A DNA stretch of 64,000 bases from Bacteroidia bacterium (GTDB lineage Bacteria > Bacteroidota > Bacteroidia > Flavobacteriales > Flavobacteriaceae), in assembly GCA_030428705.1 (NCBI GenBank), contig JAUIDI010000005.1:1-64000 (forward strand), given 5' to 3'. Shown one piece after another: positions 45,432-54,297 of this stretch (its first letter is position 1; each line of letters opens with the position of its first letter). Under the pieces are notes generated by a model that was given only the letters and a program-made list of their open reading frames with translations, was not told the origin of the DNA and did no database searches. A program made the position numbers and the translations under genes.

Positions 45432-46111
45432 TGGCGAACGTTATCATTACGGGATCGAGCCGTGGTATCGGTTTCGAATTGGTCAAACTTTTTGCCGATG
45501 ATGGCCATAAGGTCTTGGCATTGTCGCGAAATGAAAGGCCTGTCGCCGATTTGAACCATGCGAATATCAAATGTTTCCCGTTCGATTTATCGATAAACGA
45601 TGATTTGGAAAAATTGGATGATACGCTCCAAGACGATTGGGGCCGAGTCGATATTTTGATAAACAATGCCGGTAGCTTGTTGAACAAGCCTTTTTTGGAA
45701 ACTACCGCTAGCGAATTTGAAATGGTATATAAGGTCAATGTATTTGGAGTGGCTCAAGTTACAAAAAAGGTACTTCCCAAGATGGGAAAAAATGGCCATG
45801 TTGTATCGATCAGTTCAATGGGAGGCGTGCAGGGCAGTGTTAAATTTCCTGGCCTTTCCGCCTATAGTTCTAGCAAGGGAGCCGTAATAACCCTGACGGA
45901 ACTTTGGGCCGAAGAATTCAAGGAAACCGGCCCGTCGTTCAATGTCCTGGCCCTAGGCGCGGTACAGACCGAAATGTTGGCCGAGGCATTTCCAGGTTAT
46001 AAAGCATCGACAACGGCCTTGGAAATGGCAAAATATATCAAAGAATTTGCCTTGAACGGCCAAAAACTGTACAATGGCAAGTTACTCCAAGTCAGTAACA
46101 GTACACCTTGA
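45431..46111 (+). CDS. Short-chain dehydrogenase/reductase
   Basis: This 226-aa classical SDR has cofactor motif TGSSRGIG at 7-14, NNAG, the catalytic Ser region (VSISSMGG) and the YSSSK catalytic Tyr/Lys pair. The set is complete and the length is slightly short. It is coupled to the M28 peptidase gene by a one-base overlap. Substrate and cofactor preference are not evident, although the Arg after the glycine motif favours NADP. Confidence 0.9.
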   Translation: MANVIITGSSRGIGFELVKLFADDGHKVLALSRNERPVADLNHANIKCFPFDLSINDDLEKLDDTLQDDWGRVDILINNAGSLLNKPFLETTASEFEMVYKVNVFGVAQVTKKVLPKMGKNGHVVSISSMGGVQGSVKFPGLSAYSSSKGAVITLTELWAEEFKETGPSFNVLALGAVQTEMLAEAFPGYKASTTALEMAKYIKEFALNGQKLYNGKLLQVSNSTP

Positions 46112-46127
46112 TTTCTCCTTTGAAGCG

Positions 46128-46481
46128 TTATTTCCTGAACAGTTTGGCACATTGATTTCCAAAGACACCTGCGATTCCCGCAGATATGCCACCTACGATT
46201 CCGGTAATCAACAGCAATAGATTTGCATTTCCTTCCAAAGGGAATAAAACCGCGATTTTCTTTGCCAATATAAAATCATTGGTGCTGCTGAGCGAATAGG
46301 CATAGGAGGCCCAAAAAAGAGCTATGGCCAAGAAAGGGACTATAAACATCGCTATTCTTTTAAGTGGAATGAAAAGGCCGCTCAAAAATCCGGCTACCAT
46401 AACCCCCCACCAGGGCAGAAATTCAGAAAAGACCGCTGCGAGTATTAGTGTAATTATGAAGTTCAATATATTTTTTCTCAT
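46128..46481 (-). CDS. Small membrane protein of unknown function
   Basis: This 117-aa protein has about four hydrophobic segments (around 5-20, 24-40, 43-63 and 84-110). The last is Gly-rich (ITGIVGGISAGIAGVFGN), giving a tightly packed helix pair. No family was recognised with confidence. Its ATG overlaps the stop of the penicillin acylase gene by four bases, so the two are cotranscribed and probably coupled in translation. Confidence 0.75.
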   Translation of the reverse strand: MRKNILNFIITLILAAVFSEFLPWWGVMVAGFLSGLFIPLKRIAMFIVPFLAIALFWASYAYSLSSTNDFILAKKIAVLFPLEGNANLLLLITGIVGGISAGIAGVFGNQCAKLFRK

Positions 46482-48895
46482 GGCTTGGGATTCAGTTGTT
46501 GCGTAAACAGTACATTTTGCACCTGATCTTTATCTTGCATGAAATCCAGTTCAAGATATTTTCCGGCGGCCCAAATATCCACAAAATCGTCGTAGTATTT
46601 GCTTCCGGGGTTCCCGGACTGTCCGCCCGGATATACACCAAGGGCTTTTGGAGGGGAGCTCATTTCGACGATCATCCGCCAAGAGGGGCCATGGTCTTTT
46701 TTGGTGGCGTTCACGATACCGCCGTTGCCGCCGATAGGGAGATTGAACCTTGAAAATGCGGGCAATGCCTGTAGCAAATGCCCAACGAACGTAGCCTTAT
46801 AGTTTCCCCAATTATAATCACCGTTTTTGGCTTTCCATGTTTGCAAATCTTCCACGGCCTGCTTGAAGGAAATCAAGAAAAGGTCTTTTGCGGTTTCTTT
46901 TTCAGGAGTGTCCACTACATCCATAAAGGTATTGTCAGGATTGTTCTTCAACAAATAGACGGTCTGATATTGAAAGGGATTGTCCAAGGCCAGGTCTTCG
47001 ACTTTCAATTCATCCCAGGTAAGGGGCACCAATTTGTTCCACCATGCTTCCCAGATCGATGGGCCGAGTTTTTCAATGTCATTGTAGAAATCCCAATGCT
47101 TCAAAGCCTCGAATATTTCGGACTCTTCGGCACTCAAAGCCGAAACATTCATGTTTTCGATCATATGCGGTAACAGTTCGGCCGCCTTGAGGTTGTAATT
47201 ATTGTTGTGGAGGTCTTTAAAGTCCTGAATATCGAATTTTTCCTTTGATCGGAAAAAATCATTGATTACCCGATTTCTATAGGTCTCGTACCCGTCGTTG
47301 AAAACATAATACGGATATGACTCATCAACCGGATGTTGATTTGCCGAACTTACGAAGCCCCTTTCCGGGTTTTTGATATGTGCATTGTGTTCTTGGGGAA
47401 TAAAACCATTCCAATCATGATCGGGATTGCTCCCATCCATTAAAAACTTGCCCTGTCCCTCCCATTTATTGGGAAACATGCCCTGGATCCAAAGGGCGAT
47501 GTCACCTGTGGCCGATGTAAAAATAAAGTTTTGGGCCGGAGCGACGTGATGTTTCAGCGCCGCTACATATTCATCATAATTTTTGGCTTTGTCGAGTTCT
47601 AGAAAAGTACGTTGGTTATTGCCCCCGATATGGCCCGTCCATCGCATGGCATAACCTATTTTTTGATTATTGCCCTTAAAACTGGCATCATAGCTTACGG
47701 GGCCATGATGCGTATAGACGACGGTATCGAAGACCGTTTTTCCGTCGCGTACCTTGATTTCTTCGATGCGTTTGGTGGTTTTTCTTAGCTGGCCATCATA
47801 TCGATAGGCGTTTCGATCGTTATTTTCGAATTCGATCTTGTACCAATCCTTGACATCGCGGGTAGCGTTGGTAACCCCCCAGGCAATATCATTGTTAAAA
47901 CCAATAATGATTCCCAAGGCGCCCGGAAGACTGACTCCGAATGTGTTTTTTTCCGGAGTGGCCAACTGCATGGCATACCATATTGAAGGCAACTTAAGGC
48001 CGAGATGTGGGTCGTTGGCCAAAATGGTATTGCCCGAGTACGATTTTTCAGGGGACACTGCCCAGTTGTTGCTACCATTATCGGGATCGGGTTTTTCAAT
48101 GGTTTCCGGAATGGAATCCAAAGGAAGTTCTCCTTGCGGTATATCATGGGCTACTACTTCCCAATCGCTCCAATCACGTTCTTTAGGAATTACAGGGTCA
48201 ATGGTATCAAAGAAATCGGGATAAAGCAGGTCAAAACGCTCTTTGCCATATTTTTTAAGAAAATTCGTGTATTCAAGATCCGAATCACCACCGGCCAACA
48301 TATCGGTCATGTACATGAGCAGCAAAGCTGTTTTTTTGGTAGTCCATGGTTCTGGGCTATAATCGAGCAATTTATACTCTATGGGGTAATCAGAGGGATC
48401 CAATTGCGATATATATTGGTTTGCACCATCCCTGTAGGCTTCTATAAACTGAAGCGTTTCGGGATCTTCCTGCATTTTTCTCAAGGCATTTTCGGCACCG
48501 AAGACCATGCCTTTACGACGTTGGCCGCGGTCAAAATTGATTGCGGCCACCCCGATAAGCTCAGAAATACGTCCGGCTGCGGCATGGGTCTGGAACTCCA
48601 TCTGCCATAATCGGTGCCTGGCCGTTAAGTAACCTTGGGTAAAGTAAAGGTCATTGTTGTTTTCCGCAAAAACATGAGGAATTAAATGTTCGTCGTAATG
48701 TATTGTTACTGGTTTTTCCAGTCCAACCAACTCAAGTTCACCGTTTTCACCGGACTCGCTTTTGTCATTTTGCCATATGCCATGTGCCGGATCCAAAAAT
48801 TTGCCCAAGGGAGGAACGCTTCCGAACTTTGTATTTAAACCATAGTAAACGCCAAGTGCCAGCAGTAAGGAGAAAATAAATTTTAGATATTTCAT
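46478..48895 (-). CDS. Penicillin acylase family protein (Ntn hydrolase)
   Basis: This 805-aa precursor has an N-terminal membrane or signal segment (about 3-20) and is expected to be self-cleaved before Ser275 in DNGSNNWAV, the N-terminal nucleophile of the beta chain. The alpha-chain part contains the LYFTQGYLTARHRLWQME segment (about 78-95). The beta chain has LANDPHLGLKLPSIWYAM and the NNDIAWGVTN motif. Family members hydrolyse amides such as acyl-homoserine lactones or phenylacetyl compounds; which applies here is not visible. The next gene overlaps by ATGA. Confidence 0.9.
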   Translation of the reverse strand: MKYLKFIFSLLLALGVYYGLNTKFGSVPPLGKFLDPAHGIWQNDKSESGENGELELVGLEKPVTIHYDEHLIPHVFAENNNDLYFTQGYLTARHRLWQMEFQTHAAAGRISELIGVAAINFDRGQRRKGMVFGAENALRKMQEDPETLQFIEAYRDGANQYISQLDPSDYPIEYKLLDYSPEPWTTKKTALLLMYMTDMLAGGDSDLEYTNFLKKYGKERFDLLYPDFFDTIDPVIPKERDWSDWEVVAHDIPQGELPLDSIPETIEKPDPDNGSNNWAVSPEKSYSGNTILANDPHLGLKLPSIWYAMQLATPEKNTFGVSLPGALGIIIGFNNDIAWGVTNATRDVKDWYKIEFENNDRNAYRYDGQLRKTTKRIEEIKVRDGKTVFDTVVYTHHGPVSYDASFKGNNQKIGYAMRWTGHIGGNNQRTFLELDKAKNYDEYVAALKHHVAPAQNFIFTSATGDIALWIQGMFPNKWEGQGKFLMDGSNPDHDWNGFIPQEHNAHIKNPERGFVSSANQHPVDESYPYYVFNDGYETYRNRVINDFFRSKEKFDIQDFKDLHNNNYNLKAAELLPHMIENMNVSALSAEESEIFEALKHWDFYNDIEKLGPSIWEAWWNKLVPLTWDELKVEDLALDNPFQYQTVYLLKNNPDNTFMDVVDTPEKETAKDLFLISFKQAVEDLQTWKAKNGDYNWGNYKATFVGHLLQALPAFSRFNLPIGGNGGIVNATKKDHGPSWRMIVEMSSPPKALGVYPGGQSGNPGSKYYDDFVDIWAAGKYLELDFMQDKDQVQNVLFTQQLNPKP

Positions 48896-49005
48896 GTACA
48901 GGGAAAATTTACAAGTTTGAATGTACTAAATGAACTTAGCCTGAACAATATTAAACCATAATTTCCGTGATTTTTTCAATTCGATGGAACTGGTTTTAGA
49001 TTCGT

Positions 49006-49458
49006 CTAAGATAACACCTTTTCAAAACAAACACTGTTTTCAACCCCTGAGTACTGTCCATAATTGGGGATTACTACATATCCGTTTTTTTTATATAGGG
49101 AAATGGCCTCGGGTTGCCGTTTGCCCGTTTCCAGCATACATTTTTCATAGGATAGTTCTTTGGCCCAATGTTCAAGGCCCAATAATATTTTGGTGGCAAT
49201 ACCTTTGCCGCGATGTTGGGGCAAAACGTACATGCGTTTGACCTCCATTGAACCATATTCGATTTCTTTTATGGCCCCGCACCCGACAGGTTTATCATTT
49301 TCGTATGCCACCAGCGCATGTTTTATTGCCGTAATCTTGTTGAACTGATCATAAAAGGCATGGTCTTCACCATCGCGTTCCGCCAAATCGGCATCGAGCT
49401 GGGCAACTAAATTTTGGAAATCCGTGTTTTCCGAGTCGGTTCTTGACAACTGTATCAT
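49006..49458 (-). CDS. GNAT family N-acetyltransferase
   Basis: This 150-aa single-domain acetyltransferase has the acetyl-CoA loop motif VLPQHRGKGIATKILLGLE (about 79-97), preceded by the EVKRMYV strand, and the late LYKKNGY motif near 122-128. The acceptor is unknown. It is transcribed divergently from the SprT-like gene, with about 70 bp between starts. Confidence 0.9.
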   Translation of the reverse strand: MIQLSRTDSENTDFQNLVAQLDADLAERDGEDHAFYDQFNKITAIKHALVAYENDKPVGCGAIKEIEYGSMEVKRMYVLPQHRGKGIATKILLGLEHWAKELSYEKCMLETGKRQPEAISLYKKNGYVVIPNYGQYSGVENSVCFEKVLS

Positions 49459-49514
49459 ACTATGATCCTTTTTTCAAAGGACAAATTACATAAAGTTACG
49501 AATCGTTTAATTCC

Positions 49515-49522
49515 TATTTTTG
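49515..49522 (+). promoter_or_regulatory. -7-like box immediately before the SprT-like start
   Basis: TATTTTTG matches TAnnTTTG and ends five bases before the ATG at 49528. A start point about seven bases downstream would fall at that ATG, implying a leaderless mRNA. No spaced -33 TTTG is seen, so this may be chance. Confidence 0.3.
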
Positions 49523-49527
49523 TGAGG

Positions 49528-50127
49528 ATGGATGACATTCTTCAAAAATACTTGCCCGAAAGGGCGGTAGAACCGGCTTTGCAACTGATCAAAGAAACAG
49601 GGGTACACCTGAAGATTGTCAATCGACGGGTAACGCGACATGGCGATTATCGCAAAATGACCAATGGAATGCACCAGATAACGGTCAATTCGACGCTGAA
49701 CAAGTATCGATTTTTGATTACGCTGATCCATGAAATCGCACATTTGGTCGCTTTTGAAAAGTATGGCCGGTTTATTAAACCCCATGGCCTTGAATGGAAA
49801 CGGACTTTTCAATATTTAATGTTGCCATTTATTAGGCCCGAGATATTTCCATCGCGATTGTTGCCACTTTTGGCACGACATTTTAAGAGCCCAAAGGCGA
49901 GTAGTGATACCGATGCCAAATTATCGCTAGCTTTGAAACAGTATGATGTACAACATCCGAATATATCTTACGTTTTTGAAATACCGCACGGCGGCGTTTT
50001 TAGGTTATATAACGGAAGGCTCTTTAAAAAAGGCAACAAACGGGTAAAACGTTATGAATGTGTTGAGGTCGCCACGGGGAAGACCTACCTTTTTCAACCA
50101 AATGCTGAAGTGGAATTAGTTAACTGA
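49528..50127 (+). CDS. SprT-like zinc metallopeptidase domain protein
   Basis: This protein has 199 aa from Met 49528; an upstream in-frame Met at 49462 would overlap the GNAT promoter region. It has the HExxH zinc motif (His68-Glu69-Ile-Ala-His72 in LIHEIAHLVAF) and a third likely ligand in KPHGLEWK. The C-terminal part (KRYECVEVATGKTYLF) lacks the CxxC pairs of a typical SprT zinc ribbon. Family members include SPRTN-like proteases, but the bacterial role is unclear. It is followed after seven bases by the mannose-1-phosphate guanylyltransferase gene. Confidence 0.85.
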   Translation: MDDILQKYLPERAVEPALQLIKETGVHLKIVNRRVTRHGDYRKMTNGMHQITVNSTLNKYRFLITLIHEIAHLVAFEKYGRFIKPHGLEWKRTFQYLMLPFIRPEIFPSRLLPLLARHFKSPKASSDTDAKLSLALKQYDVQHPNISYVFEIPHGGVFRLYNGRLFKKGNKRVKRYECVEVATGKTYLFQPNAEVELVN

Positions 50128-50134
50128 ACAAAGC

Positions 50135-51214
50135 ATGAACAAAAATTACTATGCCGTTTTAATGGCAGGGGGAGTAGGATCGCGATTTTGGCCGATCAGC
50201 ACTTCGGAATACCCGAAGCAATTCCACGACATGTTGGGTACCGGAGAAACGTTGATCCAAAAGACATTTAAACGTTTGAACAAGTTTGTACCGACCGAGA
50301 ATATCCTGATTTTGACCAATGAGCGGTACAATGAACTGGTATTGCAACAATTGCCTATAGTCAAGCAAGAACAGGTAGTACTCGAGCCGGCCATGCGCAA
50401 CACGGCCCCTTGTATCTTATATGCGGCCTTGAAAATTAAAAAAATGAACCCTGACGGGGTGATGATCGTGGCACCTAGCGATCATTGGATTGAAGACGAG
50501 GATGCCTTTGCCCGTGACGTAACGATTTGTTTCGAGAAATGTATAAAAGAAGAAGTGCTATGCACCTTGGGCATTCAACCGACTTTTCCGAACACGGGGT
50601 TTGGGTACATTGAATTTGAAAAGGGAGGTGATACCGAATTGAAAAAAGTGCACCAATTCAGGGAAAAACCTGATTACGAAACGGCCAAGGAATTTTTGGC
50701 CCAAGGAAATTTCCTGTGGAATGCCGGAATTTTCATGTGGAGCGTGAGCACAATTGTCAATGCCTTTCAAAAATATCAATCGGAACAATATCGATTGTTT
50801 GAATCAGGTTTTTCGTGTTACAATACCAATGAAGAGCGAGGTTTTATTCAAGAGAATTACTCAAAGGCCGAGAATATTTCGATCGATTATGCCATATTGG
50901 AACCTGCGGAATCCATTTTTGTACTTCCGGCGACCTTCGACTGGAACGATTTGGGTACCTGGGGCTCACTTTACGACAAACTCGATAAAGATGAAAGCAA
51001 CAATGCGGTAGTAAACGGTAAAGTCATTGCAGAAGATGCGCAGGGCAATATGATTCGCTCCCCTAAAGGGAAGATTGTTGTCGTCGATGGCCTGAACGAC
51101 TATATCATAGTGGACAAGAAAGAAGTTCTACTTATCTATCCCAAAACGAAAGAGCAGCACATCAAACAAGTTTTGAACAAAGTAAAGGATACTTTTGGAG
51201 ATGAATATGCATAA
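50135..51214 (+). CDS. manC: Mannose-1-phosphate guanylyltransferase
   Basis: This 359-aa nucleotidyltransferase makes GDP-mannose from mannose-1-phosphate and GTP, for glycan and O-antigen synthesis. Visible are the signature loop LMAGGVGSRFWPIS (9-22) with PKQF, then EPAMRNTAP, and VAPSDHWI for metal binding. The protein ends without the cupin isomerase domain of bifunctional AlgA/ManC, so it is the short form. The DUF389 gene follows after three bases. Confidence 0.93.
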   Translation: MNKNYYAVLMAGGVGSRFWPISTSEYPKQFHDMLGTGETLIQKTFKRLNKFVPTENILILTNERYNELVLQQLPIVKQEQVVLEPAMRNTAPCILYAALKIKKMNPDGVMIVAPSDHWIEDEDAFARDVTICFEKCIKEEVLCTLGIQPTFPNTGFGYIEFEKGGDTELKKVHQFREKPDYETAKEFLAQGNFLWNAGIFMWSVSTIVNAFQKYQSEQYRLFESGFSCYNTNEERGFIQENYSKAENISIDYAILEPAESIFVLPATFDWNDLGTWGSLYDKLDKDESNNAVVNGKVIAEDAQGNMIRSPKGKIVVVDGLNDYIIVDKKEVLLIYPKTKEQHIKQVLNKVKDTFGDEYA

Positions 51215-51217
51215 TAT

Positions 51218-52684
51218 ATGGAGCAAGATTTAAATCAAAATAACAATACCCCACAAGAGAATCCGATTGAAAGCGGGGAGGAAGTAAAAAAGGACTTTCA
51301 GGGGCTGCTCGGCAGTATGAAAAAGTTCTTACGTGAGCTTTTGGATATACGCCCGAACACGGATCAAGAGGCGACCAAAGAAGCGATAATTGCCGATATC
51401 CCTTTTAAAGGACATACCTCATGGATTTTGATCTGTTCGATTTTCATCGCCTCCGTAGGCTTGAATGCCAATTCTACCGCAGTGGTCATCGGCGCGATGT
51501 TGATATCCCCCTTGATGGGTCCCATATTGGGTATTGGCATGTCCGTCGCCATCAATGATATAGACACTCTACGACGTTCGTTGAAGAATTTTGCCGTTAT
51601 GGTCGTGTTAAGCGTGTTAACGGCGTATTTGTTTTTCGAATTTTTCCCGTTACGTGACGAATCCTCCGAGCTATTGGCCCGAACGGCACCCGATATTCGG
51701 GATGTACTCATTGCTTTTTTTGGTGGATTGGCCCTCGTAATCGCACGTGCCAAAAAAGGAACTATCGCCTCGGTCATTTTCGGAGTGGCTATCGCTACGG
51801 CTTTGATGCCACCCTTGTGTACGGTAGGTTTTGGATTGGCCATCGGTAACTTTGATTATGCCATGGGCGCCATGTATCTCTTTACCATAAATACCATTTT
51901 TATCGCGCTCGCTACATTTTTGATAATCAAGCTTTTACGTTTTCCCATGGTTAGATATGTGAATTCGAAAAGAAGGCGATTGGTGGCGCGAATCGCCTCG
52001 GCCATCGCTATTTTGGTAATGGTACCAGCGGGTTTCACCTTTTATGATACGTTGCAAGAGTCGCTCTTTATGAAGGATGCCGACGAATTTATTAATGAAA
52101 AAGTAGCCCCTTATCAGTTTTCGGGAGAAGGTCGTTTTCTTGAAGATTTTACCGATATCGAATACAATCATGGCGAAAGCCCGATAATCGAACTCGTCTT
52201 TATGGGCAACGAAAAGGTACCTGATAATGTCATTGAGACCTGGAGGACTCAAATGCAAGAATTCTCGAAATTAAAGAGCTGTGATCTAAGAATTATTCAA
52301 GGCGGTAATAGTGATGAAATAGATCAGTTCAAATATGTGAACGAACTTTACGAGTCGCAAAAGAATATTTTAATGGGGAAGGACGACAAAATCAAATTAT
52401 TGGAGGTCGAACTCAATAGAATGAAAAAGTATGCGGGTAAACAGATTCCGTTTTATAATATCAGTGCCGAAGCAAAGGCCAATTATGAAGATTTGGCATC
52501 CATTGAGTACGACCATGCCATACGTACAGATTTTAAGAGAACCGATACCATTATGATTTTTGAGCTCAAATGGAATCAAAACGTTCCCAGGATCAAGGTA
52601 GCTGAGAATAATAAAAAGATACACGATTGGCTGAAAGTTCGCTTGAACGATAGCACCATTCAGCTACGGACCTCAGATAACTAG
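51218..52684 (+). CDS. DUF389 domain membrane protein
   Basis: This 488-aa protein has an acidic N-terminal part (1-65) and a DUF389 membrane domain (about 65-290). The domain has about six helices, including SVGLNANSTAVVIGAMLISPLMGPILGIG, the family hallmark, and TALMPPLCTVGFGLA. A C-terminal soluble region of about 200 residues contains a coiled-coil-like stretch (KNILMGKDDKIKLLEVELNR). The family's molecular function is unknown to me. Its stop overlaps convergent mlaF by four bases. Confidence 0.9.
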   Translation: MEQDLNQNNNTPQENPIESGEEVKKDFQGLLGSMKKFLRELLDIRPNTDQEATKEAIIADIPFKGHTSWILICSIFIASVGLNANSTAVVIGAMLISPLMGPILGIGMSVAINDIDTLRRSLKNFAVMVVLSVLTAYLFFEFFPLRDESSELLARTAPDIRDVLIAFFGGLALVIARAKKGTIASVIFGVAIATALMPPLCTVGFGLAIGNFDYAMGAMYLFTINTIFIALATFLIIKLLRFPMVRYVNSKRRRLVARIASAIAILVMVPAGFTFYDTLQESLFMKDADEFINEKVAPYQFSGEGRFLEDFTDIEYNHGESPIIELVFMGNEKVPDNVIETWRTQMQEFSKLKSCDLRIIQGGNSDEIDQFKYVNELYESQKNILMGKDDKIKLLEVELNRMKKYAGKQIPFYNISAEAKANYEDLASIEYDHAIRTDFKRTDTIMIFELKWNQNVPRIKVAENNKKIHDWLKVRLNDSTIQLRTSDN

Positions 52685-53448
52685 TTACGCTCCTCGATAT
52701 ACATCTGGCGGACTTTTTTAAAAAGCTCGGAAGAATATACAAAATTGGTGACCGCTTCGTTATCGGTCTTGAAGATTTCGTTCTTGGTACCTTCCCACTC
52801 TTTCAATCCATTTTTTAGAAAAATAATTTTTTCCCCGATTTCCATTACCGAATTCATATCATGGGTATTGATGACGGTGGTAATGTCATATTCTTCGGTA
52901 ATTTCCTTGATTAGATTGTCAATAAGAATGGCGGTTTTCGGATCAAGACCCGAATTGGGCTCATCACAGAAGAGGTATTTCGGATTCATAACAATCGCAC
53001 GGGCGATAGCGACCCTCTTTTGCATACCGCCAGAAATCTCAGATGGGTATTTATGATGGGCATCGATAAGGTTGACCCGTTTCAACACGAAATCGACCCG
53101 ATCTTGCATCTCCGATCTCGATTGTTTGGTAAACATTTCCATAGGGAACATGACGTTACCCTCTACGGTAAGGCTATCGAACAACGCACTGCCTTGAAAT
53201 ACCATGCCCATTTCTTGACGAAGATTGCGCTGTTCCTTACTTGAAAGTTCGTCATATATTTTACCATCGTACGATATGGAGCCTTCTTCAGGAGTGAAAA
53301 GGCCCAAAAGACATTTTAGAAAGACAGTTTTTCCCGAACCACTCTGGCCAATAATCAAATTGGTCTTGCCCTTGTCGAAAACGCTTGAAATCCCCTTTAA
53401 TACATGGGCATCGCCAAAAGACTTATGTATGTTTTTTACTTCTATCAT
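52681..53448 (-). CDS. mlaF: ABC transporter ATP-binding protein, MlaF type
   Basis: This 255-aa ATPase starts at ATG 53448, where it overlaps the permease stop in ATGA; the open frame runs 20 codons further without support. Walker A GQSGSGKT is at 34-41 with a Q-loop (MVFQGSALFDSLTV). The signature is SGGMQKRVAIARA, Walker B is LFCDEPNSGLD, and the H-loop is in VINTHDMNSV. The sequence is like MlaF, the ATPase of the phospholipid transport system that keeps the outer membrane asymmetric. No MCE-domain mlaD is adjacent. Confidence 0.93.
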   Translation of the reverse strand: MIEVKNIHKSFGDAHVLKGISSVFDKGKTNLIIGQSGSGKTVFLKCLLGLFTPEEGSISYDGKIYDELSSKEQRNLRQEMGMVFQGSALFDSLTVEGNVMFPMEMFTKQSRSEMQDRVDFVLKRVNLIDAHHKYPSEISGGMQKRVAIARAIVMNPKYLFCDEPNSGLDPKTAILIDNLIKEITEEYDITTVINTHDMNSVMEIGEKIIFLKNGLKEWEGTKNEIFKTDNEAVTNFVYSSELFKKVRQMYIEERN

Positions 53449-54185
53449 CAGCCTAGCATCAATTGGGTTAGAATATAATTGAGGATGATGATTACAACGC
53501 TGGTCCACACGAAAGAAGTAGTACTGGCTTTGCCTACTTCAAGTGCACCGCCTTTCATGTAAAATCCGTGGAATGAAGGTATGGTTGCCAAGATAAAGGC
53601 AAAGACCAAAGTCTTGATAAAAGCGTAGGTCACATGAAAAGGAATAAAATCGAGCTGTACGCCCTCGACAAAATCAGCACTTGTACTAAATCCCCCGAAA
53701 ACACCTGCTATCCAGCCCCCGAAAATCCCCACGTACATTGAAATGGCGATAATGAACGGGTACATCAACATGGCTATTATCTTCGGGAAGACTAAATAAT
53801 TCAGGGCATTGACCCCCATGACCTCAAGCGCATCGATTTGTTCGGTGACTCGCATGGTGCCAATACTTGAGGTTATATATGAACCGACTTTTCCGGCCAT
53901 GATTATCGAGCAAAAGGTGGGAGCAAATTCTAAAATTATCGATTGTCTCGTGGCAAAGCCCACTAGGTATTTAGGTATGAGTTCACTGGTAATGTTCAGG
54001 GCAGTTTGAATGGCTACTACCCCTCCTATAAAAAAGGAAATAAAAACAAGTATACCTAGCGACCCATAGATGAGTTCGTCTATTTCCTTGAGAATCAAGG
54101 CTTTCATTATACGCCATTTGGTAGGCTTTCTGAAAACCTCTATAACCATAAGTGCATAAGAGCCGATCGAGGCTAGGTAGTTCAT
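53448..54185 (-). CDS. mlaE: ABC transporter permease, MlaE type
   Basis: This 245-aa permease of the MlaE/YrbE family has about five hydrophobic segments. Family features are FIGGVVAIQTALNI (about 51-64), the EFAPTFCSIIMAGKVGSYI cytoplasmic-loop motif that contacts the ATPase, and IDALEVMGVNALNYLVFPK. It forms a two-gene operon with mlaF and is read first. The MCE substrate-binding protein must be encoded elsewhere if the system is complete. Confidence 0.93.
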   Translation of the reverse strand: MNYLASIGSYALMVIEVFRKPTKWRIMKALILKEIDELIYGSLGILVFISFFIGGVVAIQTALNITSELIPKYLVGFATRQSIILEFAPTFCSIIMAGKVGSYITSSIGTMRVTEQIDALEVMGVNALNYLVFPKIIAMLMYPFIIAISMYVGIFGGWIAGVFGGFSTSADFVEGVQLDFIPFHVTYAFIKTLVFAFILATIPSFHGFYMKGGALEVGKASTTSFVWTSVVIIILNYILTQLMLG

Positions 54186-54270
54186 TGGTTAAATATAGAA
54201 TTCCGACAGTAAAAATAGGAATAATGAATGTCTTTTAACCTTCCTTTAATCTTTAAAGGCTTTAATTACA

Positions 54271-54278
54271 TATTTTTG
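54271..54278 (+). promoter_or_regulatory. Probable -7 box of the PafA-type phosphatase gene
   Basis: TATTTTTG matches TAnnTTTG 20 bp before the ATG at 54298. No good -33 TTTG is seen, so the call rests on one element. Confidence 0.4.
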
Positions 54279-54297
54279 TGCTATCAAGAAATAAGAC

